The position numbers and the translations under genes are program-made. A stretch of 64,000 bases of DNA from Ziziphus jujuba (taxonomy: Eukaryota > Streptophyta > Magnoliopsida > Rosales > Rhamnaceae): NCBI RefSeq assembly GCF_031755915.1, contig NC_083383.1, positions 24,840,501 through 24,904,500 on the forward strand, written 5' to 3'. The notes beneath the pieces are model-generated. The model was not told where the DNA came from. It worked only from the letters and a program-made list of their open reading frames with translations, and made no database searches. Of this stretch, positions 1 to 10,840 are shown piece by piece. Every line of letters starts with the position of its first letter. Positions within the stretch are counted from its first letter, which is position 1.

Positions 1-915
1 TTTGCTCCACCATTTGTGCATCTTTGTTCTTCTTCTTTCTCAGCAGTCTATGACCCATCTTATCACAGTTGAAATATTTACCTTGAAACTTAGCCTTTTT
101 AGAGATACCTTATTTGGGCCCCAACTCATAATCCTTGGTATCTTTTCCCATCTTCTTCTTATTCTTGGAGCTTTGACTACACTCCACAATATTGGCTTTG
201 ACCTTCGCCTGCAAAAATCTTTTATCAAATCTCCTATTGTTATCTTCGATACAAAGTTTGCTAACAAGAGTCTCTACATCAATTTCCTTCCTCTTATTCT
301 TATGTTTAAGATAATTCTTGAAATCTTTCCAACTAGGCTGTAGCTTCTCAATTATAGATGCTACTTGAAAGGCTTCACTAATTATTATCCCTTTAGAATG
401 AATCTTTTGAATGAGCACTTGTAATTCATGTACGTAACTCATTCGAGGCTTTGAATCTGCCATTTTGAATTCTAAGATCCGAGTTACTACACACCTATTG
501 GCACCAGCATTTTCAGTTTTGTATTTGCTGTCTAAAGTTTTCCCCAGCTCTTTTGTTATTTTTGTGCTATAGTACACCCCGTACAAAACATCTAATAGGC
601 CATTCAAGATATAATTCTGACATAAGTAATCAGAATGCTTCTACACATCCACTGCCATAAGTATTTCTCTATCACTTTGTTCATTACTCGAAGGTATGTC
701 TTCAGTCAAGAACCTCATAAGGTTTAAGATAGTTAAGTAAAATAACATCTTTTGAAATGTGTTCCATTAAATTTCTCTGGTCGCTCGATATGATTTGTAG
801 GTATAGCAACCAGTGCAGGAGTAGGCATTTGGACCATAGAAGTTAGAGTTGGCACTTGTGCAGCATGCACAGTTGACCTCGTATCAGAAGTCACATTATC
901 TGATCCACTTGCCAT
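1..915 (-). pseudogene. Ty1/copia gag remnant, open at the left edge
   Basis: Minus-strand reading gives the N-terminus of a plant copia Gag, starting at the ATG at 915-913 (MASGSDN) with the family-typical IERPEKFNGTHFKRC shortly after. An open stretch at 607-110 holds the UBN2-type gag core (ILEFKMADSKPRMSYVHELQ, IIEKLQPSWKDFKNYLKHK). The two parts are in different frames and separated by stops. At about 40-80 a CCHC zinc knuckle can be read as YFNCDKMGHRLL, with the first Cys replaced by Tyr and the last Cys missing. Gag would normally form the particle and package the RNA; this copy is dead. Protease and pol would lie left of base 1. No LTR is visible upstream of 915, so its 5' end is undefined. 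Confidence 0.85.
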
Positions 916-1084
916 TTCTATAAAATCATAAAACAGAAATTGGTTAGTTGTTGTTCGAAACCCCATCAAACTAATTAAATCCAATTTCCAATAAAAAAAT
1001 ACAGCAATGTAATTTTTCTAGATTTTTTCTTTATACCCACAAAATGCTGTATAGAATTTCTGTATACACCATAAAATTATTGTA

Positions 1085-1310
1085 TACATTCGAAGAATTA
1101 GTTTATACACCCATCGATGCCAATATCATCACTCACATCATCGTAGACATTATGATGACATCATCTGCTGACATCATGCTGACTTGGTAAGGTGATGTGG
1201 CATCATAGTGACATATCATGATGATGTGGTATCATAGTGACATGTCATGATGATGTGGCATGTTGATATGGATGATGATGTGTCATGATGATGTCACCAT
1301 CTATGTCACA
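1085..1310. repeat. degenerate TGATGATGTGGCATCATAGTGACAT minisatellite
   Basis: A unit close to GATGTGGCATCATAGTGACA recurs at about 1193, 1223 and 1253, then in shorter decayed forms to about 1305. ATCATGAT and TGACATCA sub-motifs are self-complementary, so the block is also rich in small palindromes. No coding capacity. Confidence 0.7.
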
Positions 1311-3639
1311 CATGGCTTTACCACTACTTGACACTTGGCACATCAATTCTTTTAAGCCAATTTCTCACGGGCCAAGTTTAGGTACTGGGCCTTGCATTTT
1401 GACTAAATTACTAGCTTACTTACTCATGGGCTGAGCTTTAACATGGGCTAAACCTAGCAAAATTCAAGTTTCAACCCACATGTCTAGAATCCGACCCATT
1501 TATCCACAGGCTTACCCATCATAAACCTCCAACCGAGTCGTTCTTGATTAGTTTCACTAGTAAATAGGTGGACTAAATCGATTGGATTTGTTCCACCATT
1601 TTTTTCCATTTTGATAACTAAAAATCATCGTAAAATCTCCAAATCATTTATAAAATCATGGGTAATCAGATTATTAGTATAATTGTAAGAAAAAATTTTA
1701 AAAAAATTCATAACCTGTATGTTTGAAATTGAATGATTTATTTGAGGCTTATGTGATACTACAACATCCTTAAGATGAATTTCGCCCCACCAGTGTACAT
1801 GACTCTGTGACGTTTGTCTCATAGGATATAAGATTGACTTAGTTTCCGAACATGGCACCACCAAAATCTTTCACTACAAACTTGATATACTTAAGTTTTC
1901 CATAAAAATTCTTCTCTGTACCCCAAATAAGAGCTTGAAAAAGGCTATATATATAGCCTAAAAAACCCAAACAATAGAAATATTAAAGGTCCCCAATTAA
2001 AACCTATTTATTCTCTATCAATATAAAACCCGTTAAAACCAATTTATTCCCCCAATGAATGAAAATATTAAATCATTCAAATTCTAAAAATGTTACACAA
2101 ACATCATTCAATTTCAAATGTGTTTGTGATCAAGCATACGAATGTTTGAAGAGGAAGCAAAATCATTGATATTTAATGATCCTTTCTATGTAGATTATGT
2201 GTGAATTCTCATCTGATAGCGTAGCATTGACATTATTTTTATGTGATTGAGACATAATTGCGTGAGTCCAAATAAATTAGTAACTATATAAGTAATTGTT
2301 GCATCCAATTTTATATTAAGACAAAGCATATTATTAGTACATGGCATCATTAATAATTTATCGAAGCATTTTTTATTGCATTTTAAGTCCCATTCTGTAA
2401 ATAGAAAAGTTAGTAAAAATTGAATTCTTTTTTTAAAAAATGACAGTTATCTATGTTTGAATATGTATTTGAAATGGAAAAGTATGGGTTTCAAAAAATT
2501 AGATTTTCACCCATATAAAAAAATATGTGAAAAAATTATCTCTACTATAAAGGTGGTATTTTGATTTTCTTAAGAATTAATTTCAGGATTTTAAAAAAAA
2601 AATACAAATTTGCTTTTAATTTGTTATGTTGACTCATACTAGGATAATCTAATGTTTTAATATCATATATTTCTTTATTAACCATTATATTATCTCAACA
2701 GCTAGGATTTAAAATTAAAAAATAATAAAATATAGATCAGGTGACATATTAAAACTCTATCTACGAAAAGCGAACCCTATCAGAATCTGATGATTAATAA
2801 ATATAATTTTAAATATCAACCTTTGATGCAATTAAGAGCTAAAAAATGATATCTTATCATTAGTGTTGATATCAAAAACGTGATTTAGCCTAGTTGTATA
2901 TATATATATATATATATTCATATATATGGGGTTATTCTATGGTACTAATGTCCATATTTTTTTTTATTATGTTAATTTTAAAAAAAATGACAATTCGTTG
3001 GTTTCTTGAAAAACTGTCATCTTTTGAGGACGTTTGCATGATAAAAAAATATAGACATTTGCACTATAGAATTTCCATATATATATATATATTTGCTATG
3101 ATAAGTTTGGATACATATCTTATGGGATGCATACATGATGTTTTGTTGCACGACATATAATATATGCAATTTTTTTTTTTTTAATCTGGCAACATGTTGG
3201 AGAACGTAAGAAAAAAGGGGCAATTATATGCATTCCATAAGGTAAGGCTTACCAGAACATAACATATACATATATAATTTTTTATAGTGCATATGTGGTA
3301 TGCATTATAGCAGTAAAATTGTATGTATATATATATTAGAAATTTTATTTTGAAAACTATTTCATAGCTTATCTTAAGAAACATATTGATGTGTGTATTA
3401 AAAATTGAACCAAAATAATCCTATAAAAATCTTTATGCTTATCCTTAAAGCCTTTAAGTTAAAGGTTCACTTTCCCATATTGGATTTTCAATATTTGAAA
3501 AATTAAAGGATTAACATGTAAAACCAAAATGTATTAATCAATATGCATCCCAACTTTATTGTTCACATCATTATGTCTTCTAGGAAAAACTGAGAAATAA
3601 ATCCTAAGATATCAATTCTGGTATCTACATAAATATGAG
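1311..3639. other. AT-rich intergenic DNA, no gene seen
   Basis: Only short random ORFs. There are TA microsatellites at about 2898-2919, 3078-3090 and 3323-3333 and poly-T at 3171-3182. Part of 1311-1900 could be the untranslated leader of the copia gag at 1-915, but I find no PBS or repeated LTR to prove it. Confidence 0.6.
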
Positions 3640-4256
3640 TTATGCTCACATCAAGTCGATTTGATGGTTTTAGCATCAAGTATTCATTAATAGGCAATCG
3701 TTGTAGTAACTAAAATTTAAAAATCGATAAATAACCTAATATGAATATAGTTGCATACAAAAACTTGTTTAGAGAAGTGAACCACAAAAATGTTTGGTGA
3801 AGCATAAATGAATTTTTCAACCTTTGCTTTTAAAATAATCCATAGTTGATAAAGAAAGCTCTAATGGTAAATCTATCAGGTCGACTTAATAAAAACCTGG
3901 TTGTATAGGTAGACCTGATAGACTAACCAGTAGAGCTTTTTTTATTAACCATTGGATCTTGACCTAATAAGAGCATATATATGTATAGATCGACTAAACA
4001 TGAGCCTGGTTTTAAATTGATGATTTTACTATCAGAATTCCCCTTTACAACACTTACAATGCTTCAATGGCTAAGATTTATGACTAGATCCTTACAAGAT
4101 TCATTTTTTCTAAATAAGATTTTAGTATGTCACTAAATTTATATTAGCCCTTTTATTGACTTTTAAATTTCGGCCTTAAAATAATCCAAAGGCTTGTAAA
4201 GGAAAACATGATGCTAAAACTATTACGTTGACTTGATGTCAGCCTACCTCTTATGA
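3640..4256. repeat. foldback element with nested inverted repeats
   Basis: The sequence near 3650-3686 (ACATCAAGTCGATTTGATGG, then TTTTAGCATCAAG) reappears inverted at about 4207-4240 (ATGCTAAAACTATTACGTTG, then ACTTGATGT). A second hairpin sits inside at 3841-3955: AAAGCTCTAATGG and ATCTATCAGGTCGAC on the left pair with GTAGACCTGATAGAC and CCAGTAGAGCTTT on the right. No ORF. The shape fits a MITE or foldback transposon; I could not assign a superfamily or a target duplication. Confidence 0.6.
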
Positions 4257-4326
4257 GTCTATTTATGAAATAATTTCATTTAAACACCACACTTTTAGAA
4301 AATTATCATTAACTTCTTTTTAGCTT

Positions 4327-4742
4327 TGTTAGAAATTGAGAAGAAAATATTTGGAAATACTAGTATTTCTTATATTGAGATATTTTCAAATACAAGTGAA
4401 AAAAGAGAGTATGAGCTTTTAAATTTGAAGATATTCTCAACCTTACTGCAAGCACATTTTGGAAGAACTTTTGGCTTTTTTTTGTTCTCTTTTGTTGTTG
4501 TGCAAAGCTAATGGGAAAGGATGCTATTTATAGGAAATTATATGCAAATGAATGTTGACAAGTAACTAGTTTAGGTGTCAACAATTAACATTACAATTTT
4601 ATGCATATTGATATATATTAGCCAGGTGTTAATTAAACTACAAATGAGTGCACCTAAGGTTACAAGTATAGCTTTGCATATTAATTTTCAGTTGATAAGA
4701 AATGTGCTTGCTAGGTGTCAAAATGTGCATCATTCTTCAAAA
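4327..4742 (-). repeat. copia 3' LTR
   Basis: On the plus strand it opens TGTTAGAAATTGAG and matches 9065-9445 along its length, including GCTAATGG, AAAGGATGCTATTTATAGGA, ACCTAAGGTTACAAGT and GTGTCAAAATG. It ends in TTCAAAA where TTCAACA is expected, so one terminal base has mutated. Confidence 0.85.
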
Positions 4743-4751
4743 CTCCTCCTT
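4743..4751 (-). other. polypurine tract of the copia element
   Basis: The minus strand reads AAGGAGGAG directly before the 3' LTR, the expected place for the plus-strand primer of reverse transcription. Confidence 0.65.
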
Positions 4752-4789
4752 AGTTCACATTTCTAATACTCCGATCATTTTCTGAAATA

Positions 4790-6424
4790 ATACAAACTAT
4801 GCACGAGGTAGTGTTTTAGTGAAGATGTCTGCTAGTTGCTCTTCAATATTGAGGTATATCAATTCAGTTTCTTTATTTTCTATTGTATTGCATAAGAAAT
4901 AAAATTTGATTTTGATGTGCCTTTCTTTTTTTGTGAAATATGGGAATCTTTGCCCTCACAATTGTTGATTTGCTATCACAAAGTATTTCTGTAGTATGAT
5001 TTTGAGGTTCTCCCATGTCTTCGAAAATTCTGTTTAGCCAAATTACTTGACTTGTTGTTATTGCAGCTACAATGTATTCAACTTCAACAAATAATTATGC
5101 TATACTTTCTTATTTTATAATGCCCATGAGAAAATTTCAGAGCCTAAGTAAAGCATAACTCGAAAATACTCTTTAAGTTACCTACTGGTCCAACCTAATC
5201 ACTATTAATGTAGCTAGACAATTTAAAATTTACACAATGATTTACATCATTATTTTTATTCCTTTTTTGTTTCTTGCAAATATCTAAATATATGCTTTTT
5301 TGTACTAAAATGTATTCAACTTGGATTTTGCATGAACCTTGAAAGTAAACTTTTAGCACATATAATGTCTAGTCATGTAGCAATGAAATAGAGCAAATTT
5401 CCCATTAGACTTCTATAAAGCTTACCACCTGCCTTCTCAAATCCATCCTCTTTACTCAATTTTATATTTTCCACAAGTATTGTAGTTATTAACTTGCAAT
5501 TATGTATTCTAAACATTTTCAATGTTGTTATGGTGCATTTCTTTTAAAATTTGAAAATCCCTTCTCTATATTAGCTTATTTAAATGCCAAGAAACTACTA
5601 GATTAAACCCAGATGTACCATTTTATAAGTCTTCATCATATATTCTTGAAACTCTTGTATTATCTTCTCATTGTTTTCTATATAGATAAGATCATCCACA
5701 TACATGGAGACAATGAGAGTATATTTATATACAGCTCATTTTTACACTCTTGAATTCTTGATCGGTAAAGTATCTTTCAGTTCTGTTATACCAGGCTCGT
5801 AGAGCTTGATTTAATCCATACAAGCTTTCTTTAATTTAAAAGCTTTGTTTTCCTCTCTAAGAATTTTGAACCCCAATGGTTGTTCAACATAGATTTCTTC
5901 TTAATGATAACCATTCAGAAATACAGTCTTCACGTCAAACTAATAGATGAGCCACTTCTTTTGAGCAGCAAGTGCAATAATTGCTTTGATTGTGTCTAAT
6001 TTAGCTGCTAGGGCAAAAATTTCATTGTAATCCACACCAAATTATTGTGCATAGCCTTTCACTATAAGTCTTGATTTGTGTTTCAGAATTGAACCATTTG
6101 GGTTAAGTTTTGTTTTATAAACCATCTTAACTCCAATAACCTATTTATTTGCAGGTGATTCCACTCCCATTTTTTATTTTTTTGAATCATTTTTATTTCT
6201 TCTTGCATTGCTTTAAACATCTTGTTTTAGTATAACCTCAAAGCTTTTAGGCTCTATTCCAGTGAAGTTTACAAGCTTCATATTTTGATACTCGTCGCAT
6301 TTTTCTTAGTGGTGAATTAGCAATAAACTCATCATGTTAAGGAATTTGTGTCTAAAGAAAGTATTTGGCTCTTCTTCTTGCATTTTTTCTTCTATTGAAA
6401 TTGAAGGTCAAGTTGAGATAACAA
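4790..6424 (-). pseudogene. copia reverse transcriptase and RNase H relic
   Basis: No ORF survives, but minus-strand reading across frames shows the RT catalytic YVDDLIY at 5702-5682 (TATGTGGATGAT). Near 5085-5020 the RNase H signature survives as VEVEYIVAAITTSQVIW, matching the usual EAEYxAA...ASQxxWL of copia RNase H. Sequence between them retains short copia-like peptides separated by stops. RT and RNase H would copy the element RNA into DNA; this copy cannot. It lies between integrase and the 3' LTR, as copia order requires. Confidence 0.85.
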
Positions 6425-7215
6425 CTATTTTCTTCTCAATTTTTTCTTCATCCCATTTCCAAACTGTATTTTCATCAAATTCTGCATCCTGACTAATAAT
6501 GATATATATATATATACATATTTTTTGAAGCTATAGTCTTTTAAATCTTTTGATTCAAAACTATAGCTAGGAAAAATAACTATTTCTATTTTGACCTCCA
6601 GCTTGCTTCTTTTTTCTTTTGGGATGTTAACATAGCAAATATAGTCGAATACTCTTAAATGTTTTATTAAAGGCTTTTGACTACTCCATGGCTTAATTGG
6701 CATTTTATTTTGAACTGCTTTTGCTGGACATCTATTTAACAGATAGACTGTTAAGTAAATAGCTTTAACCCAAAACTTGTATGAAAGGCCATTGTCCTTT
6801 AGCATAATTTTGGTCATTTTCGTAACAGTTATGTTTTCTCTTTCTGATATAGCATTTTGTTCAGTACTATAGCTAACTATCATTTGATATTCAACACCCT
6901 CATCTTCATAGAATTTAGTAAAATATCTAAAATTGTATTATGTACCACGATTACTTCTTAACACTTTTATTTTACAACCACTTTGATTTTCAACATAATT
7001 TTTGAATTTTTTGAAAATCTTAAAAGCTTATGATCTTTCTTGCGTAAAATTTATCTAACTCATTCTTGAATAGTTATTAATGAAAAAAAAAATTAAGTGT
7101 TGTTTGGGTCATGTGTTGGAGTTTTCGTCGAGCCACTACATTTGTATGCACCAACTCCATCAAGTCTTTAGCTGTCCATTATTTGCGTGAGCTAAATGAT
7201 TAATGGTGTAGCTTT
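6425..7215 (-). pseudogene. copia integrase relic
   Basis: The open stretch 6883-6425 (152 aa) carries the copia integrase C-terminal half: EQNAISERENITVTKMTKIM (usually QNGxxERxNRT, which includes the catalytic Glu), then AIYLTVYLLNRCPAKAV and HLRVFDYICYVNIPKEKRSK. Upstream to 7215 the catalytic-core start can be read in broken frames (GSTKTPTHDPNN, then INNYSRMS, then KIKVLRSNRGT). The conserved Asp of LRSDRG is Asn here. Inactive by frameshift and substitution. Confidence 0.87.
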
Positions 7216-7224
7216 TCAAAAATA

Positions 7225-9000
7225 CAACTTTCACAAACATAATCATATTTTATTTTTTTTTTATGGCAAACACTCAATCTTTTTTAAAATCTTGCAAATA
7301 ATCCATCAACACTGTTACTAAATGTTGAGAAATATCTTTTGGCTCTTCAATAGGAGTCACTGTTATATCATATTTCTAGTAATACTAATCAATATTTTCT
7401 TAACAATGTTCTTATCAGAAATATCTTCCCCATATGATTTGATTTGATTTACCAACTCTTTGACTCTAGAGTAGTAATCCTTAGTGTGTTAAGCTCTTTC
7501 ATCTTCAAGTTTTAAAAATCTCTTCTAAAAGTTTGTACTTTGGAAGTGCATCATCATGGAACTCCTCTTGTAATATATCTTCTGAGAATCCACCCGTATC
7601 TATACAACTGACTACCCGCTGAGGTGCTGATCCTGTACAATTGAAGACGGGCCAATCACACGAGCACAAGCTAAGATATTTAAGCATAACCTGGTTAGTT
7701 TCATTCAAGGTGTTGTCAAATCCCAAGAGGGCATGACAATACCTGAAGATCCAAAGCCCGTCTTATGCATCCAAGTTATGATGGCAGAAATGGACCCGAC
7801 AAGCTGTTTTGGTGCTTCTATGGACTTTAGGCAGCAAGGAATGAATTTGTTGACTTATGAATGAGATTGAGTACTCTAAGAAACCATGAAATCATGAAAA
7901 GATCAAAGAAAAAGCATTCAAACCCACCATTTGCACATGGAGTTCCATTTGGCCGAAAATGCATGGTTTTGGCACTGACTTTGATCTTTCTTGTTGTTCA
8001 AGCATGTTTTTCTTATTTCAATCAAGGGTAACGTATGGGAATAATATTAATTCTATTTGGCATCCTACATGACATATTGGAGCTGATTTGAAGTCTAAAC
8101 TAGCTGATGATTGGACAAAGACAGCTTAGTTTGAAAACTAGTTAACTAGTTTCCTAATTTGTACTTTGACTTTTGTTTTAGGAAATAGACTTTATTTTGG
8201 TTTTTATTCATTTATTTTCTGGACAAATTACTTTAGGAAAGTTATAATTTTATTATTTTGGTTGTAAGTTAATTAATTTCTATTTCAAAATCAAGTAATT
8301 AATTAATCTAATTTAGATTAGGAAAGTAAAGAAACTCGACAACATCATAATTTCTACACCTATGGCTGATTTTTCTATTGTGTTTTAGGGTTTTTGTTTT
8401 ATGACTTCAAACCTATTTAAGGCTTATTTTCTCAATAATACTTAGTACATTATTCATATAGAAAAATATTTGTGAGAAAGAATTGTCTTTGTTTTCTTTG
8501 ACCATCTAAAACATTGAATACAAATCAAATGTTTTAGTTTGACTTATCAATAGGACATCCATCACTTATTATGATGTCTTCATCATATACTAAGGTTTCT
8601 AATCACAAATTAATTAGGGGTTAAGGTAACCATTAGAACTTGAACTTAATTATGATCCAGACTAATATAATATAGGTTTAGAAGCAAGTCGACCCAGGTT
8701 CGTATCAATATCTCACATATTCATGTAGTTGTTTCACTCATGATCGTGAAAAAAATCTCACCTTCTATAGGTTATTGTAGAATATATGATGTGTATGAAT
8801 CTCTTTGTAAGATCTCTTTTACCTTTTTCTCATCGGAACCAACAAAGGTTGAGCTATTAACTGAAGATTTAATTCCAAAGTTGATAATATCCCACAAATC
8901 TTAGGATTTATAAAAAGTCTTCATTTTAATGTACCAAAAATTATGGTTCTCTCCTTTGAAAATTGGCACAAAAATTGATGAAAAACTCGATTAGGACATG
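7225..9000 (-). pseudogene. copia gag split by a solo LTR
   Basis: The N-terminal part lies at about 8970-8713: IFKGENHNFWYIKMKTFYKS, DLWDIINFGI, one in-frame stop. The C-terminal part lies at 7574-7225: DILQEEFHDDALPKYK, then after a frameshift DYYSRVKELVNQIKSYGEDI and ISDKNIVKKILIS, the UBN2 gag core. The two join in sense if the LTR and one ATATC copy are removed, which fixes the insertion to this codon region. An ORF at 7726-7505 is a chimera of antisense LTR and this gag, not a gene. Confidence 0.85.
7580..8707 (+). mobile_element. gypsy (family A/B) solo LTR in copia gag
   Basis: 1128 bp matching the LTRs of the 11933-25432 complex from the first bases (here TTCTGAGAATC, from TGATGAGAATC) to the last (GGTTCGTATCA). 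It is flanked on both sides by ATATC (7575-7579 and 8708-8712), a perfect 5-bp target duplication. A lone LTR with an intact duplication is the normal product of LTR-LTR recombination. The first third still spells fragments of the Pol tail that this LTR family encodes. Confidence 0.9.
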
Positions 9001-9051
9001 ATAATGATATTTTCTGAAGAATATCTTTAAGCCTAACAATAATTGAATGGA

Positions 9052-9063
9052 GCTATAATACAA
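9052..9063 (-). other. degraded primer binding site of the copia element
   Basis: The minus strand reads TTGTATTATAGC next to the 5' LTR; the tRNA-iMet PBS is TGGTATCAGAGC, so 9 of 12 bases fit, in the correct place. Confidence 0.6.
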
Positions 9064-9064
9064 C

Positions 9065-9445
9065 TGTTAGAAATTAAGCAGATACAAGTAAGAAAAGAAA
9101 GTAGGAGCTTTTCAATTTGATGAAACTCTCAACCTTATACCAAGCACTTTTTAGAAGAATATTTGACTTCTTTTTTTTTCTCTCTTCTTGTTGTACAAAG
9201 CTAATGGCAAAGGATGCTATTTATAGGACATTATACATATGCATGTACAAGTAGCTAGTTTAGGAGTTAACAATTACATTACAAATTCATGCATGTTGGC
9301 ATATGTTATATAGTGTTAACTAATTAAACTACAACCACATGCATGAAGAAACCTAAGGTTACAAGTGTAGTTTTGCATGCTAATCTTCACACGATTAGAA
9401 ATCCATTCACATGCTAAATGTCAAAATGTGCATAATTTATTAACA
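9065..9445 (-). repeat. copia 5' LTR
   Basis: Bounded by TGTTAGAAATT and TTAACA and homologous to 4327-4742. From about 9262 rightward the same sequence occurs a third time at 10841, because the LTR end was captured in a local tandem duplication. Confidence 0.83.
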
Positions 9446-10640
9446 GTTTACTATATCTATCAAAACAAACCCTTCTGTCATTTTTTACAAGTTAATTTTA
9501 ACGGTTAAAGGTCAAACTTGTGATTTTACAGGATTATTAAATCACAAAATATAGATATTTTTAAATGAAACACAAAAAACATATAAAAAAAATTCCCATC
9601 ACTAAAGGTTAGGTTTATGTTGATATATTGAAAACTAAAGGAAGATTAGTGATGATTTTCCAAAAATATGAGTTCTAAGTATAATTAGGATAAAATTAAA
9701 AATGTACAATGAAATTTTCCATACACACACACACACACATACACAGAGGTTCTTATCCAGAATTATAATATTGATTGTTAGACCTTTCCGATGGTTAATA
9801 TTAACTTTAGACTTAAAAACATCAGTGTTGTTTTGTTTTTTTTTTTTTTCTTTCTTACTCCACTCTTCGGTTCTTCTTTTGCATCATTCTTAGTCTGCGT
9901 GAAAAATTATCTTCCTCTTATACCACCACCATTTTCGATGGACATAAATACGCCTTTTCTTCTTCTCCCATATTGTACTTTACTCATTTTTACCTTAGCA
10001 TATTCTCATATCCCCTTTCCTTTAATAGATTCATTACATTTAACTTTAATGCCCTACATTCCTAACATTCCACTAGAATAAATATGATACCTTTTCTCAT
10101 CAAATATAGTGAAAAACTTATTTCTTGGTTAGCTTAAAGTAGTTGAAATTGATGAAGATAGATTTTTCCTATGTCTTCATATGTTGCAATCAGTTAAATT
10201 ATGATGCTTTCCATGTAATTCTAGTGGAGTTATCAATTTAATGTTTAGCCTTGCATTTTCATATGTGATATAAAATCTAAGGAAGGCCTAGAATGCTAGT
10301 CTTTGTTGAGTATTCATTGACTTAGAGAAAAGAAAAGAAAAAACGAAACTTTGCTAGGCTCATTATTTATTTATTTATTTTTGTAAATATTTTGCCTTAG
10401 AGTTGCAGTGATATGAATTGGAAAAGAATCTTATTCTTAAATTTAAATATGAATCTATATATTTTAGGCAAGAAGGGGAATAAAACAATGGAGAGTGTAA
10501 AGAGCGGAGTGAGAAAGGAGAAGTTAAGTGAACTTTTTTAATCCAAATTTAGTATTAACTCTTGATGAAATCCAACTATCAATATTAGAATCTTGGATTT
10601 TATTAAATTCTAGGATTCTTATATATGGTTATTTTTGTAC

Positions 10641-10671
<31 letters not shown>

Positions 10672-10840
10672 ATGCTAATGTGGGTGATTCACCCCATTAA
10701 AAAGTACACAATAAGTATTTACCATTATCTGATCCACACGGTTACATGTAATCAAACTACAATTATATGGTTTAATTACATGTAACCATGTGGACTAAAT
10801 GGTTGTCCCCCACCAGAAAAAGGCCAACATAAATTATCTA
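9262..10840. repeat. tandem segmental duplication, copy 1 (intact)
   Basis: This 1.58-kb unit runs from the middle of the copia LTR (AGGAGTTAAC) through CACTAAAGGTTAGGTTTATG (near 9600) and GAGTATTCATTGACTTAGA (near 10310) to a palindrome near 10760. It is followed at once by copy 2. No gene inside; ORFs at 9702-10081 and 10528-10785 are low-complexity and not conserved in frame with the other copy. Confidence 0.85.
10733..10794. repeat. 25-bp-arm palindrome
   Basis: The left arm TCCACACGGTTACATGTAAT continues to CAAAC. The right arm is its inverse with two mismatches, around a 12-base loop. The counterpart in copy 2 (about 25745-25808) keeps the right arm but has a decayed left arm. It could be the core of a small foldback transposon. 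Confidence 0.7.

Larger units (their letters stand above)
4327..9445 (-). mobile_element. Ty1/copia retrotransposon, internally deleted, hit by a solo LTR
   Basis: Read on the minus strand the order is 5' LTR (9445-9065), degraded tRNA-Met PBS, gag (9000-7225), integrase (7215-6425), RT and RNase H (6424-4790), PPT and 3' LTR (4742-4327). Integrase before RT is the diagnostic copia order. The Gag core is followed almost directly by integrase, so the zinc-knuckle and protease region is missing. Stops and frameshifts occur in every domain. A 1128-bp plus-strand gypsy LTR interrupts gag. The 5' LTR overlaps the start of the 9262-10840 duplicated unit. The bases outside the two LTRs (AGCTT at 4322-4326, GTTTA at 9446-9450) do not form a convincing target duplication. 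Confidence 0.88.

Noticed and set aside
7505..7726. 73-aa minus-strand ORF
   Set aside because: It reads antisense through the start of a solo LTR and then into copia gag; a chimera across an insertion junction.
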